Counted from the first letter of the stretch, positions 22,101 through 31,900 are shown. The stretch: 42,073 bases of DNA from an uncultured Pelagibacteraceae bacterium (GCA_902567045.1 CACFLJ010000011.1:1-42073), one strand, 5' to 3'. Notes: generated by a model not told the origin, from the letters alone. Made by a program: numbers and translations.

Positions 22101-23605
22101 TCTCCCATAGACCCAGTTGCTTCTTTAGCGTCCTCAGCCATAGGGTGCAAAATTAATTCCAAATCCTCTAGACTATAACCAAAACAATGTTGAATCTTTT
22201 TTAAATCAGAACCTGAAAACTCACTTTTCTCATTTTCTATAGTTAATGATTTATCTAATTCAATTATTTGATTGTTAAAATGTTTGTATTCTTTAGATAA
22301 ATAATTCTTTATTTCATTATTTGTGTAAACTTTTCCTTTTTCGATTCTTACACCCAAAATTTCTCCTGGTCCTAATCTTCCTTTTGAAACAATTTTCTTC
22401 TCGTTTAGGTCGATCATTCCTGTCTCAGATCCTGCGAATAGAAGTTTATCTCTTGTAATTGTATATCTAAGAGGTCTAAGTCCATTTCTGTCACTACCTA
22501 CAATAACCCACTCGTTATCAGTTGCAGCTATAGCAGCAGGTCCATCCCAAGGTTCCATTGTACTATTTAAAAAGTTGAAAAGTTGCTGATGATCTTTTGG
22601 AAGAACTTTACTTTTTTTTGACCAAGCATCGGGGATTAGCATAAGTTTCGCTAAAGGTGCTGAATGTCCAGAAATATTTAATAATTCAAATACATTATCT
22701 AATGATGCGGAATCAGAATTACCAGCAGGTATTACAGGTTTTAAATTTTCCATATCATCAAATAAAGGACTAAACATTTCCTCTTCGTGAATTCTCATCC
22801 AATTTATGTTTCCTTTCAAAGTGTTTATCTCTCCATTGTGAGCAATCGATCTAAAAGGTTGGGCTAAATCCCAACTTGGAGCAGTATTAGTAGAAAATCT
22901 TTGGTGGAAAATTGCATAACGTGAAATGAAACGCTCGTCTTTTAAATCTGGATAAAAATCAGATAATGACTCCGCTAAAAACATTCCCTTATAAATTATT
23001 GATTTCGAACTGAATGAACAAATATAAAAGTTATTTAATTGATTTTTTAAAGCCTCTTTTTCAATTTTTCTTCTAGTTTCATAAAGAGCTCTTTCTAAAT
23101 CTTTACCATGAATTGACTTATCGTTATGAGTGAAAAGAACTTGCGTAATTTCAGGTCTAGTTTGTTCTGCCTTTTCACCTAAAACAGAAGGATCTACAGG
23201 TACTTGTCTCCATCCATAGATATTAAAATTCTTTTTTGTTAATTCACTTTCTACAATTGATCTGCATTGCTCCTGTCCTCCAAAGTCGTTTCTTGGTAAA
23301 AAAATCATCCCTACACATAAATCTGAGTTATCGTGTTTGTGACCTGTTATTTCAATTTTTTCTGCAAAGAAATCATTTGGTATCTCAATATGAATACCTG
23401 CTCCGTCTCCAGTTTTGCCATCTGCATCAATAGCACCTCTATGCCATACAGCTTTTAGAGCCTCGATACCGTATTCGACTACTTTTCTTGATTTTAGACC
23501 TTCAGTTGAAGCAACAAGGCCTACTCCACATGCATCATGTTCCATAGTTTCGTCATAAACATGATTTTTTTTTAGAAGTTTACGATTTTTGTTTTGGATA
23601 TCCAT
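19109..23605 (-). CDS. gltB: Glutamate synthase (NADPH), large subunit
   Basis: Alpha subunit of GOGAT, 1498 residues. It converts glutamine plus 2-oxoglutarate to two glutamates, the second half of ammonium assimilation. A predicted 25-residue propeptide ends before Cys26 (HDACGVG), the N-terminal nucleophile of the glutaminase domain. A central domain follows, then the FMN-binding synthase domain (KPGEGGQLPG, ISGHNGGTGA) with the 3Fe-4S cysteines in CIMVRQCHSNTCPVGVC, and finally the Gly-rich beta-helix of the gltB C-terminal domain. It shares one base with the gltD stop (TAATG), so gltD-gltB is one coupled unit with the small subunit first. Confidence 0.97.
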   Translation of the reverse strand: MDIQNKNRKLLKKNHVYDETMEHDACGVGLVASTEGLKSRKVVEYGIEALKAVWHRGAIDADGKTGDGAGIHIEIPNDFFAEKIEITGHKHDNSDLCVGMIFLPRNDFGGQEQCRSIVESELTKKNFNIYGWRQVPVDPSVLGEKAEQTRPEITQVLFTHNDKSIHGKDLERALYETRRKIEKEALKNQLNNFYICSFSSKSIIYKGMFLAESLSDFYPDLKDERFISRYAIFHQRFSTNTAPSWDLAQPFRSIAHNGEINTLKGNINWMRIHEEEMFSPLFDDMENLKPVIPAGNSDSASLDNVFELLNISGHSAPLAKLMLIPDAWSKKSKVLPKDHQQLFNFLNSTMEPWDGPAAIAATDNEWVIVGSDRNGLRPLRYTITRDKLLFAGSETGMIDLNEKKIVSKGRLGPGEILGVRIEKGKVYTNNEIKNYLSKEYKHFNNQIIELDKSLTIENEKSEFSGSDLKKIQHCFGYSLEDLELILHPMAEDAKEATGSMGDDTPLAVLSDKYRPLYHYFRQNFSQVTNPPIDSLRENKVMSLKTRFGNLGNILDFSNLTEENIYVLDSPVLSNTQFEKFIKYFGDNNKILDCTFNNNQTLEEAIELLKNNAEKAVREGNTQLILSDKNISEEKLPMPMLLCIGAINTHLIKLGLRGYASINVQTGDALDTHSFATLIGVGATTVNPYLAFDSLHQRYSKKLFGNFSFDECVGRYIKSVNLGLLKIMSKMGISVLSSYRGGCNFETVGLSRTIVKDYFPGVLSKISGIGLTGIEKKIRSIHKDAFDIHSNILPIGGIYRYRKNGETHQYQGKLIHLLQAAVGSNSYETYKKYTKGIYGLKPISLRDLIDFKNQEAIDIDQVEPITEIMKRFGSGSMSHGALSKEAHETLAMGMNRIKGASCSGEGGEDEERFKVLDNGDSANSRVKQIASARFGVTINYLNNCNEIEIKIAQGAKPGEGGQLPGFKVTEEIARLRHSTPGVTLISPPPHHDIYSIEDLAQLIYDLKQINPKARVGVKLVASSGIGTIAAGVAKAKADIILISGHNGGTGATPQTSVKYVGIPWEMGLTEANQVLTLNKLRHLVTLRTDGGIKTGRDVVIAAMMGAEEFGVATTALVAMGCIMVRQCHSNTCPVGVCTQDDELRKKFTGTPDKIVNLFSFIAQEVREILSSLGFKNLNEVIGRTDLLRQVSKGSPNLDDLDLNPLFVQADPGTNKRYCETPIINEVPDTLDQKIWPEIESLINRKLPLENIYAIENTDRAVGTRISYNLYKKFGNNKLEENTFAINFKGSAGQSFGAFGVKGLKLILKGDANDYVAKGLSGASIIIKLQDESNLISNENTIIGNTVLYGATSGYLFAAGQAGERFAVRNSGATAVIEGCDSNGCEYMTGGSIVILGEVGDNFGAGMTGGMAFIYDPKSQFAKKANPETIVWQTPETEYWKNYLKDLVLKHNEETNSNLSAQIIENFDDEIKNFLQVCPKEMLNKLENPITNKSLVGKAS

Positions 23606-25065
23606 TATGCAACCTTCATTTTTTGTTTTGATTGGAGATAGCTTTCAATTGATGTCGCAGCATCTCTACCATCTTTAATAGCCCATACAACTAATGAGGC
23701 CCCTCTTACTATATCTCCAGCTGCAAAAACACCTGGAATACTAGTTTCCAAAGTATCAAAGTCAGCTTTTATTGTTCCCCACTGTGAAACTTGTAATCTG
23801 GGTTCCTGAAATAGAACTGGTAAATCTTCTGGATCAAAACCTAAAGATTTAATCACCAAATCAGCATTAATTTCAAATTCTGAGTTTTCTTCTGCAACAG
23901 GTCTTCTTCTGCCACTTTCATCTGGATCTGCTAATTTCATTTTATCTACAATAATACTATTTACTTTATTAGTTCCTCTAAATTCTTTTGGATTACTTAA
24001 CCAAATAAATTCTACACCTTCCTCCTCAGCATTACCTACTTCTCTCGCAGATCCAGGCATATTTTCTCTATCTCTTCTATAAAGACATTTTACAGATTTA
24101 GCTTTTTGTCTTACTGAAGTTCTTACACAGTCCATTGCAGTATCACCACCGCCAATTACTACTACATCTTTGCCTTCGGCATTTAATGTTCCGTTGTCAA
24201 ACATTTCGACTTTATCACCTAAGCCTTTTTTATTTGAAGCTGTTAAGAATTCCATTGCAGGAAAAATATTACTAAGATCATTTCCAGGTAAGTTAACTTC
24301 TCTTGCTTTGTAAACACCTGTTGAAATTAATAAGGCATCATGTTTTGATTGTAATTCTTTCAATGTAGAGTCTTTACCAACCTCAAAATTATGAACAAAT
24401 TTTATTCCACCTTCTTTTAAAAGTTTAATTCTTCTCTCAACTACATGTTTTTCTAATTTAAAATTTGGTATTCCATATATTAACAATCCACCTGCTCTGT
24501 CATACCGATCATATATTGTTATTTGATATCCTTTTTTGCGTAATTCTTCACCGCAAGCTAATCCTGCAGGACCAGCTCCAATAATTCCAACACTTTGTTC
24601 ATTTTCAATTTTTACATTTATTGGTTTTACCCAGCCATTTTCCCACGCTTTATCTGTTAAATACTTTTCAACTGAACCAATTGTTACTGTTCCATGTCCC
24701 GATTGCTCAATAACACAGTTTCCTTCACATAACCTATCTTGTGGGCATATTCTTCCACAAACTTCCGGCATATTATTGGTACTTTGGGATAGATGGTAAG
24801 CTTCTTCATACCTTCCCTCTGCAGTTAACTTTAACCAATCAGGTATATTGTTACTTAATGGACAGTGAACCTGACAAAAAGGAACACCACACTGTGAACA
24901 CCTACTTGATTGTTCTTTAGCTTTTTCATGAATAAACTCTTGATAAATCTCTCCAAAATCCTCTTTTCTTTGTGATTTATCTCTTTTAGGTGGATTTTGT
25001 TGACCTATATCTACAAACTTAAGCATTTTATTTGTCATTTGAATCGGCTTATACACCAGAAGCAT
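23605..25065 (-). CDS. gltD: Glutamate synthase (NADPH), small subunit
   Basis: Beta subunit of GOGAT, up to 486 residues. It takes electrons from NADPH through FAD and passes them over 4Fe-4S clusters to GltB. The N-terminus has CSQCGVPFCQVHCP and CGRICPQDRLCEGNC, the cluster-binding cysteines. It is followed by the FAD fold GAGPAGLACGEELRKKG, the NADPH fold GGGDTAMDCVRTS and the C-terminal FAD motif AAGDIVRGASLVVWAIKDG. Start choice: the ATG at 25065 has AAGGA (25073-25069) 3 bases upstream. The family usually begins near the Met at 25026 (MLKFVDIG), so the first 13 residues could be a lineage extension or untranslated. Confidence 0.95.
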   Translation of the reverse strand: MLLVYKPIQMTNKMLKFVDIGQQNPPKRDKSQRKEDFGEIYQEFIHEKAKEQSSRCSQCGVPFCQVHCPLSNNIPDWLKLTAEGRYEEAYHLSQSTNNMPEVCGRICPQDRLCEGNCVIEQSGHGTVTIGSVEKYLTDKAWENGWVKPINVKIENEQSVGIIGAGPAGLACGEELRKKGYQITIYDRYDRAGGLLIYGIPNFKLEKHVVERRIKLLKEGGIKFVHNFEVGKDSTLKELQSKHDALLISTGVYKAREVNLPGNDLSNIFPAMEFLTASNKKGLGDKVEMFDNGTLNAEGKDVVVIGGGDTAMDCVRTSVRQKAKSVKCLYRRDRENMPGSAREVGNAEEEGVEFIWLSNPKEFRGTNKVNSIIVDKMKLADPDESGRRRPVAEENSEFEINADLVIKSLGFDPEDLPVLFQEPRLQVSQWGTIKADFDTLETSIPGVFAAGDIVRGASLVVWAIKDGRDAATSIESYLQSKQKMKVA

Positions 25066-25088
25066 AAATCCTTAAAGTATTACTAGGT

Positions 25089-25108
25089 AATATATGCTGA
25101 CATATATT
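25089..25108. repeat. Palindrome in the gltD/uppP divergent gap
   Basis: AATATATG-CTGA-CATATATT, perfect eight-base arms and a four-base centre, 24 bases upstream of the gltD start. A second element follows at 25145-25163, where ATGCAT (itself palindromic) occurs twice with 7 bases between. Both lie in the 151-base gap that must hold the promoters of gltDB and uppP. They may be operators for nitrogen or general control. This is a sequence observation only. Confidence 0.35.
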
Positions 25109-25216
25109 TTCAAAAAATATTGATTTTTCTTTATTTTCTATTTTATGCATAGTTGATATGCATTTAAAGGATTGCCTTATTTAGGTAATCTTTTAACTAT
25201 CTATTTAGAGTCCTTA

Positions 25217-25984
25217 ATGATTTCAAAATATATAGAAGCATCAATTTTAGCATTTGTACAAGGTTTTTCGGAATTTATACCGGTAAGCTCCTCTGCCCAC
25301 CTTATAATTATATCAAAAATATCAAACTTTAGTATTAGTTCGCTTCAACTGGATATTAGTCTTCACTTAGGTTCCCTTTTGGCAATTATTTTTTATTTTA
25401 GAAAGGATTTAATAAATATTTTAGGAAATAAGTCTTTATTATTACTTATAATTTTAGGTTCTTTACCATTAGTTATTGTTGGTTATTTTATTTATACATC
25501 AGGACTAATTGAAAATTTGAGAAATTTAAAAGTTATAGCATGGACAACATTAATATTTGGTATTTTATTATTTATTGCAGACCGATCTAGTATTAAAAAT
25601 AAAATTGATACCAGTTTAAGTTTAAAAAATATTTTAATCATTGGTATTTTTCAAATTTTAGCCGTTATACCTGGAGTAAGCAGATCGGGTATAATAATTA
25701 CAGCTTCAAGGTTTTTAAATTTCGATAGAGTAGATTCTTCAAAAATATCTTTTTACCTATCAATACCTGCATTAGCAGGAGCAAGTATACTTAGTTTGAA
25801 TGATTCGATGAATGAAAATATAGATTTGAACATATTATTTTTATATTCAATAATATTTTCATTTATAGTTTCTTATTTAACAATCAAATATTTTTTAATT
25901 TACGTAAAAAATTTTAATTTAAATATTTTTGTTTATTACAGAACTTTTCTTGCTTTAATTCTTTTTGTAATTGCTTATAGCTAA
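25217..25984 (+). CDS. uppP: Undecaprenyl-diphosphate phosphatase
   Basis: Membrane enzyme (UppP/BacA) that dephosphorylates undecaprenyl diphosphate to recycle the lipid carrier for peptidoglycan and other glycans. About 255 residues from the ATG at 25217; this start places QGFSEFIPVSSSAHL, the family's first conserved block, at its usual distance, so the upstream TTG at 25172 in the same frame is not favoured. The second block PGVSRSG is present. Roughly seven or eight hydrophobic helices cover the protein. Its last 71 bases overlap the end of the convergent exporter gene. Confidence 0.93.
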   Translation: MISKYIEASILAFVQGFSEFIPVSSSAHLIIISKISNFSISSLQLDISLHLGSLLAIIFYFRKDLINILGNKSLLLLIILGSLPLVIVGYFIYTSGLIENLRNLKVIAWTTLIFGILLFIADRSSIKNKIDTSLSLKNILIIGIFQILAVIPGVSRSGIIITASRFLNFDRVDSSKISFYLSIPALAGASILSLNDSMNENIDLNILFLYSIIFSFIVSYLTIKYFLIYVKNFNLNIFVYYRTFLALILFVIAYS

Positions 25985-26864
25985 TTTTAGAACTAGGTGA
26001 AATTTGAGAAGAAATTACCGCAATCAATATTAATAAACATCCAATCATGTTATTAGTACTTAAAAATTGATTGAGAATAATCCATCCTGCTACAGCTGCA
26101 AATACTCCCTCAAGAGAATAGATAATTGCTGCTGGTGCTTCTTCTATATTTTTTTGTGCGTACATTTGTAATGTAAAGGCTATACCGCCTGATAATGCTC
26201 CTGCGTAAAGAATAGAACTGCTTTCCATTAATATTTTTGAAATATTTAATTCCTCAAATATAAAAGAAAAGATAAATGAAAGTGCTGCAACAAATAATGC
26301 TTGAAGAGCAGCATAAAACATTGGGATATCAAATTCTTCCATGAACTTACCTGCAAAAATTATGTGCAAAGCCCAAAATACTGAACACAATATAACTAGG
26401 CCATCACCTAACATAATTTCTGAGTTAGAAAAATCACTTAGAAGGTATACACCAAGAATACAAAGACCAATTGCTGGCCATATACTCCAATGAACTTTTT
26501 TGGAGTAGATGAAAAATAACAAAATTGGAACTATTGGTACGTAAAACACTGTAAAAAAAGCTGCATTTGCAATATTTGTATATTGGAGAGCAGTTTGTTG
26601 TAAAAAAGTTCCCAAAAACAGTGATACGCCCATGAAAACTAAGTATTTTATAAAAAGTTTTGATTTTGAAAGTATTTCTAGTTTAATTTTCTTCCTCTCA
26701 AATATTAAGGCAAGTGGCAATATTGTAAAAAAGCCAACAGTAAACCTTGCTGAATTAAAAGTTAATGGACCGATATTATCCATACCAGTATCTTGAGCAA
26801 TGAAAGCTGTTCCCCAAATAAAAGTTGTGACTAGGGCACAGACCATTGAAAGGGATTTTGTCAT
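25914..26864 (-). CDS. EamA-family drug/metabolite transporter (DMT)
   Basis: Inner-membrane exporter of the DMT superfamily, 316 residues, with about ten hydrophobic helices in two EamA repeats. The first begins with VTTFIWGTAFIAQD, and the second ends with IYSLEGVFAAVAGWIILNQ, a typical EamA stretch. The substrate is unknown; relatives export amino acids or other metabolites. It lies 26 bases after the dioxygenase gene on the same strand and may belong to that transcription unit. Its C-terminal 23 or so codons, polar and Lys-rich, are the part antisense to uppP. Confidence 0.85.
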   Translation of the reverse strand: MTKSLSMVCALVTTFIWGTAFIAQDTGMDNIGPLTFNSARFTVGFFTILPLALIFERKKIKLEILSKSKLFIKYLVFMGVSLFLGTFLQQTALQYTNIANAAFFTVFYVPIVPILLFFIYSKKVHWSIWPAIGLCILGVYLLSDFSNSEIMLGDGLVILCSVFWALHIIFAGKFMEEFDIPMFYAALQALFVAALSFIFSFIFEELNISKILMESSSILYAGALSGGIAFTLQMYAQKNIEEAPAAIIYSLEGVFAAVAGWIILNQFLSTNNMIGCLLILIAVISSQISPSSKISYKQLQKELKQEKFCNKQKYLN

Positions 26865-26890
26865 TATATTTAATTAGATAAGTTTATTTA

Positions 26891-27991
26891 TTAATTTATT
26901 TTGTTTAATCTACAAGAGCTATCAAAATCCTCTTTGTTAATATAACATCCAGACATTTTTCTAACTCCATTAAACGATCCTCTACCATGAAGTATTCGCC
27001 AATTATTAAATATTAAGAGTTCTCCAGGTTTAAGTATATGTCGCCACTGATAATCTTTATTGTTAGCAATAAGGTCAAATTTTTTTATTGCCTCATAAAA
27101 CTTTAATGTTAAATCTTTTTCAAATCTAAAAGGTGCTCGATCATAATTATTAAAACTAACTTGGGCTATTTCATTATTTTCATTTAATTTGAATATTGGT
27201 CTTTCAGCCTCAAGATAAACTCCATCGCCAATATAATTTGCCTTAACATTTATTTGTGTCATTAAATCATACATCAGTTTGTTTTCTTTTTTTATTGTTT
27301 CTGCAATTTTTAATCCATCAACCATTATCGATTCACCACCTTTGGCATTGTATTCACAGCATAATAATAATTGTAATCCTGGAGCGTCATTGCTATACGT
27401 TGAATCTGTATGAGGCCTGAGTTCATCTTGAGTATAAGCGCTATCAGCTTTATTTTCATCTGACTCAAAACTCCATAATCCTCCAAATATAGAGTTTCTT
27501 ACGTAACCAATTTTATTTGCAATTGTTTCAACAGACTTTAAATTGGTTTCACAGTTTTTAATTACTGAAAATCCATAGTCATGAAGATTTTTCAAAAAAT
27601 TTCTAAATCCTTCATTTGATAAAATTGAATTATAATCTAAAAAAATTTCTTCTTTAATTTCGTTAGATTTCCAGATTTTTAAATTAGATTTAATTTCTTT
27701 TTTCTTTTTTATTTTATTATTGGTTAGAAATTCAGATGAATATTTAACTGGTTTTTCTAAATCAGGCCAGGAAACACTCAAATATTTTCCATTTTCAATT
27801 ATTTCTGCCTTTTTAACTTTTAAATTTATATCTAATGCTGCTGTATATGTTTTCCTTTGGCTAGATCTTTTATCCCAATTTTGCTCATCTTTTGCGTGGT
27901 CTCTTAGCCAAATATTAGGAAAAATTTCAGAATTATCTCCATCAAAGTGGACATGTACATCATCTGCTAATATTTCAATTTTAGTAATCAT
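26891..27991 (-). CDS. Gamma-butyrobetaine hydroxylase-like Fe(II)/2-oxoglutarate dioxygenase
   Basis: 366 residues in two parts: an N-terminal DUF971/GBBH-like domain (1-90) with the family IWLRDHAKD segment, and a C-terminal TauD-type dioxygenase domain. The iron ligands His194 and Asp196 (RPHTDS) and the distal His335 (WRILHGRGSF) are present, with Arg344 a likely 2-oxoglutarate contact. In gamma-butyrobetaine hydroxylases the N-terminal domain binds zinc through a Cys cluster just after WLRD; here that segment has no Cys. It may hydroxylate a betaine or a related methylated amine, but the substrate is inferred from family only. It overlaps the E2 gene by 4 bases (ATGA). Confidence 0.8.
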   Translation of the reverse strand: MITKIEILADDVHVHFDGDNSEIFPNIWLRDHAKDEQNWDKRSSQRKTYTAALDINLKVKKAEIIENGKYLSVSWPDLEKPVKYSSEFLTNNKIKKKKEIKSNLKIWKSNEIKEEIFLDYNSILSNEGFRNFLKNLHDYGFSVIKNCETNLKSVETIANKIGYVRNSIFGGLWSFESDENKADSAYTQDELRPHTDSTYSNDAPGLQLLLCCEYNAKGGESIMVDGLKIAETIKKENKLMYDLMTQINVKANYIGDGVYLEAERPIFKLNENNEIAQVSFNNYDRAPFRFEKDLTLKFYEAIKKFDLIANNKDYQWRHILKPGELLIFNNWRILHGRGSFNGVRKMSGCYINKEDFDSSCRLNKIN

Positions 27992-28914
27992 TTACTTAAA
28001 TTATATGCAAAATTAGACCCAAGATTATCTTTTAATTCATTATTAAATTTAGCAGCCTCAGCACCATCTATAATTCTGTGATCATATGATAGAGATAGTG
28101 GAAGCATGGTTCTTGGCACAAATTTACCGTCAATAAATACCTGTTTTTTATAACTTCTACCAACCCCAAGTATAGCAACTTCTGGAAAGTTAATTATTGG
28201 AGTAAAAAACGAACCACCTATGCCACCTAAGCTTGTAATGGTCATTGATCCCCCAAAGAACTCTTTTTTATCAATTTTTAGATTTCTACAATCATCACTT
28301 ACTCTTTTTAATTCTTCACTTAACTGATTAATGTCTTTTTGATTAGCATCTCTAATTTTGGGAACCATAAGTCCATGTTGAGTATCAACTGCGATACCAA
28401 CATGAAAATACTTTTTCAAAGTAATCTTGCCATTTTCAATATCATCAATTGATGAATTAAATGATGGAAATTTTTTTAGTGAAAGTACCAATGCTTTTAT
28501 AATAAATGCAAGAGGAGTAATTTTTATTTTTTCTCCTGTATAATTATCTTTTATTGAACTTCTAAATTCTTCCATTTCTGTAATATCAGCCTCATCATGG
28601 TTGGTTACATGTGGGATGTTTGTCCACGAATTTACGAGATGTGGAGCTGCTATTTTTTTTACTCTGGGAATATCTTTAATTTCAACTTCCCCAAAATCTG
28701 AATGTTGATATTCGCTTTTAATAATTTTTTCTTTTTGTCTTTCATTATTATTCTGAGGATGATTTATTCTAGATGAGACAAAATCTTTTAAATCTTTTTC
28801 AACAACCCTACCTAATCTCTCTGTTCCTTTAACATTATTTATATCTACTCCCAGTTCTCTTGCAAATTTTCTAACTTTTGGACTTGCAGATATTTTATTT
28901 GATTGATCAGACAT
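27988..28914 (-). CDS. aceF: Dihydrolipoamide acetyltransferase (PDH E2) lacking a lipoyl domain
   Basis: 308 residues. The protein begins directly with the peripheral subunit-binding domain (about 9-46: SPKVRKFARELGVDI, then GTERLGRVVEKDL), followed by a short linker and the catalytic trimer-forming domain from about residue 75. The active-site motif SYDHRIIDG is intact near the C-terminus, so it should be an active acyltransferase. E2 enzymes normally carry one to three N-terminal lipoyl domains; none is present and there is no room for one, because the ATG abuts the stop of the E1 gene. The lipoyl domain lies instead on the upstream E1. Gene symbol by analogy with the E. coli complex. Confidence 0.9.
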   Translation of the reverse strand: MSDQSNKISASPKVRKFARELGVDINNVKGTERLGRVVEKDLKDFVSSRINHPQNNNERQKEKIIKSEYQHSDFGEVEIKDIPRVKKIAAPHLVNSWTNIPHVTNHDEADITEMEEFRSSIKDNYTGEKIKITPLAFIIKALVLSLKKFPSFNSSIDDIENGKITLKKYFHVGIAVDTQHGLMVPKIRDANQKDINQLSEELKRVSDDCRNLKIDKKEFFGGSMTITSLGGIGGSFFTPIINFPEVAILGVGRSYKKQVFIDGKFVPRTMLPLSLSYDHRIIDGAEAAKFNNELKDNLGSNFAYNLSK

Positions 28915-31900
28915 TCACATTTTTGTTGGCATGGGTTTGTTTTTGTCAATTTTATACTTTTTGATTGCATCTTCAGCATACTTTGATGCAACAAGCTGCT
29001 CGTTTGCTAAAATACTAAGGCTATAAGCAACTATGTGTTCTTTATCTACTTCAAAAAAATTTCTTAAGTTTTTTCTTGTATCGCTTCTTCCATATCCATC
29101 AGTACCTAATGAATAAAAGCTCTTTTTTGTAAAAGGTCTTATTTGATCAGCATTTATTCTCATATAGTCAGTGGCTGTAAGGATAGGACCTTGTTGTTTG
29201 CCTAAACATTCCTCTACATATGATTTTTTATTTTTTTCTGCGGGATTTAGAAGGTTAAATCTTTCGACTTCCATTCCATTTTTTCTTAACTCATTAAAAC
29301 TAGTAACACTCCATACTTCACTATCGACCTGATATTCATTTTTGAGAATTTCTGATGCTGCCATCATTTCTCTTAGTATTGTTCCAGAGCCTAATAATTG
29401 AATTTTTGCATCTTTAGAGCCTGATGTTTCTTTAATTTTGTACATTCCCTTGAGAATTCCATCCTCACAATCCTTTGGCATTTCAGGGTGAGAGTAATTT
29501 TCATTCATTGTAGTAATATAATAAAAAATATTTTCATTTTTTTCGTGCATCCTTCTTAAACCTTCTCTAAAAATCACAGCTAATTCATAATGGAATGTTG
29601 GATCATAAGAAATGCAGTTTGGAATTGTTGATGCTAACAAATGACTATGACCATCTTGGTGTTGAAGACCTTCTCCTGCAAGTGTTGTTCTTCCTGCAGT
29701 CGCACCAATTAAGAAGCCTCTCGCTTGACTATCTCCTGCAGCCCAAGCAAAATCTCCGATTCTTTGAAAGCCAAACATAGAATAGAAAAGATAAATTGGT
29801 ATCATTTCAATATCATGATTTGTATATGCTGTTCCTGCCGCTATCCAAGATGACATAGAACCTGCTTCAGTAATACCTTCTTCTAATACCTGACCACTTT
29901 TCTCTTCTCTATAAGATGAAAGTTGTGCCGAGTCCTCTGGCTCATATTTTTGACCTTCATGAGCATAAATACCTATTCTTTGAAAGAAACCTTCCATTCC
30001 AAATGTTCTAGCTTCATCGGGAATAATTGGAACCAATTTTGGTGCAACATTTTTATCTCTCAAAAGATTTGTTAGCATTCTTACTAATGCCATTGTTGTG
30101 GACATTTCCTTTTCCCCAGAAGACTTTTTCATAAAATCAAAAATATCTTTCACTGGAGCTTTAATCGGTTTTGAATATGATGTTCTCTCTGGTATAAAAC
30201 CACCAAGTTCTAGTCTTCTTTTTTTTAAGTATTTAATTTCTTCAGAATTTTCGTCAGGTTTGAAATATTCTATATTTTTGACTTGAGAGTCTGTTAAAGG
30301 AACATCAAACCTATCCCTGTAATACATTAAATCGTCAACATCTAATTTCTTTTGTTGGTGAGTAGTGTTTACACTTTCACCACTTTTACCCATACCATAG
30401 CCTTTTATAGTTTTAGCTATTATAACTGTGGGACTTCCTTTGTGATTGACCGCTTTATCATATGCAGCATAAACTTTATGAGGATCATGACCTCCTCTAT
30501 TCAATCGCCAAATATCAGTATCTGACATTGATGAAACTAATTCTGTAGTCTCAGGATATTTGCCAAAAAACTTTTCTCTTACATATAGTCCATTTCTTGC
30601 TTTAAATGCTTGATATTCACCATCTACGGTCTCATTCATAATTTTTACTAAATGTCCCGTCTTATCATTTGCTAAAAGTGGGTCCCAATAAGATCCCCAA
30701 ATAACTTTTAAAACATTCCAGCCACCGCCCCGAAAAATACCTTCTAATTCTTGAATTATTTTTCCATTTCCTCTTACTGGACCGTCTAATCTTTGTAAGT
30801 TGCAGTTTACAACAAATATTAAATTATCTAAATTTTCACGCGCGGCTAAACCAATTGCCCCAAGTGACTCAGGTTCATCCATTTCTCCATCTCCAAGAAA
30901 AGCCCAAACTTTTCTTCCCTCATCTTTAATTAATCCTCTATTAATTAGGTATTTCATAAATCTCGCTTGATATATTGCTAGCATTGGACCAATACCCATT
31001 GAAACTGTTGGAAACTGCCAAAAATTTGGCATTAGCCAAGGATGAGGATAAGATGAAAGTCCACCAGTTTGAACTTCTTGTCTAAATCTATCTAACAGCT
31101 TTTCATTTAGTCTTCCCTCAAGAAAAGCTCTTGCATACATTCCTGGTGCACTGTGACCTTGAAAATATACTAGATCACCTCCGAATTTATTATTTTTTGC
31201 TCGCCAAAAATGATTCATACCAACATCATACAATGTTGCAGCTGATGCAAATGTTCCTATATGACCACCAAGTTCAGGATATTTTTTATTTGCTCTTACT
31301 ACCATAGCAGCAGCATTCCATCTAATTAATGATCTTAACTTACGTTCTATGTTTTGATCTCCAGGTGATCTTTTTTCCTCTTCAGGTGGTATAGTATTTA
31401 CATATGGAGTAGTTTGAGTATGAGGAATTTTAGATCCAGCTTTGTAAGATTGATCAATTAATTGTTTAATTAAAAAATGAGCTCTTTCAGAACCATCATT
31501 TTGTAGAACTGCACTTAAGGAATCTAACCACTCTTTAGTTTCGACAGGATCAATATCGTCGTTACTACTAACCATTTTAACTTCATTAATCAATCTTGTT
31601 TGCTTGATTTGTTTTGGCTCTAACACTTTTGTTTCAACTTTAATGTCAGGTTTTGTAGCAGTTTCTGCTTCCTCTATTAATTTCTCTGTTGAAGGTGGGA
31701 TTTTTTCGTCTAAGGTTTTGCTAATTGTCTCATGTTCAGCTTTGTTTTCCGAAGATAGAGTTAATATTAAATCACCTTTTGAAACTTTATCACCAATTTT
31801 TACATTTATATTTTCAATTATGCCTTCATAATTGGATGGTACTTCAACGCTTGATTTATCACTTTCCAAAGTGACAACAGGGTCATTTTTATTGATTTTG

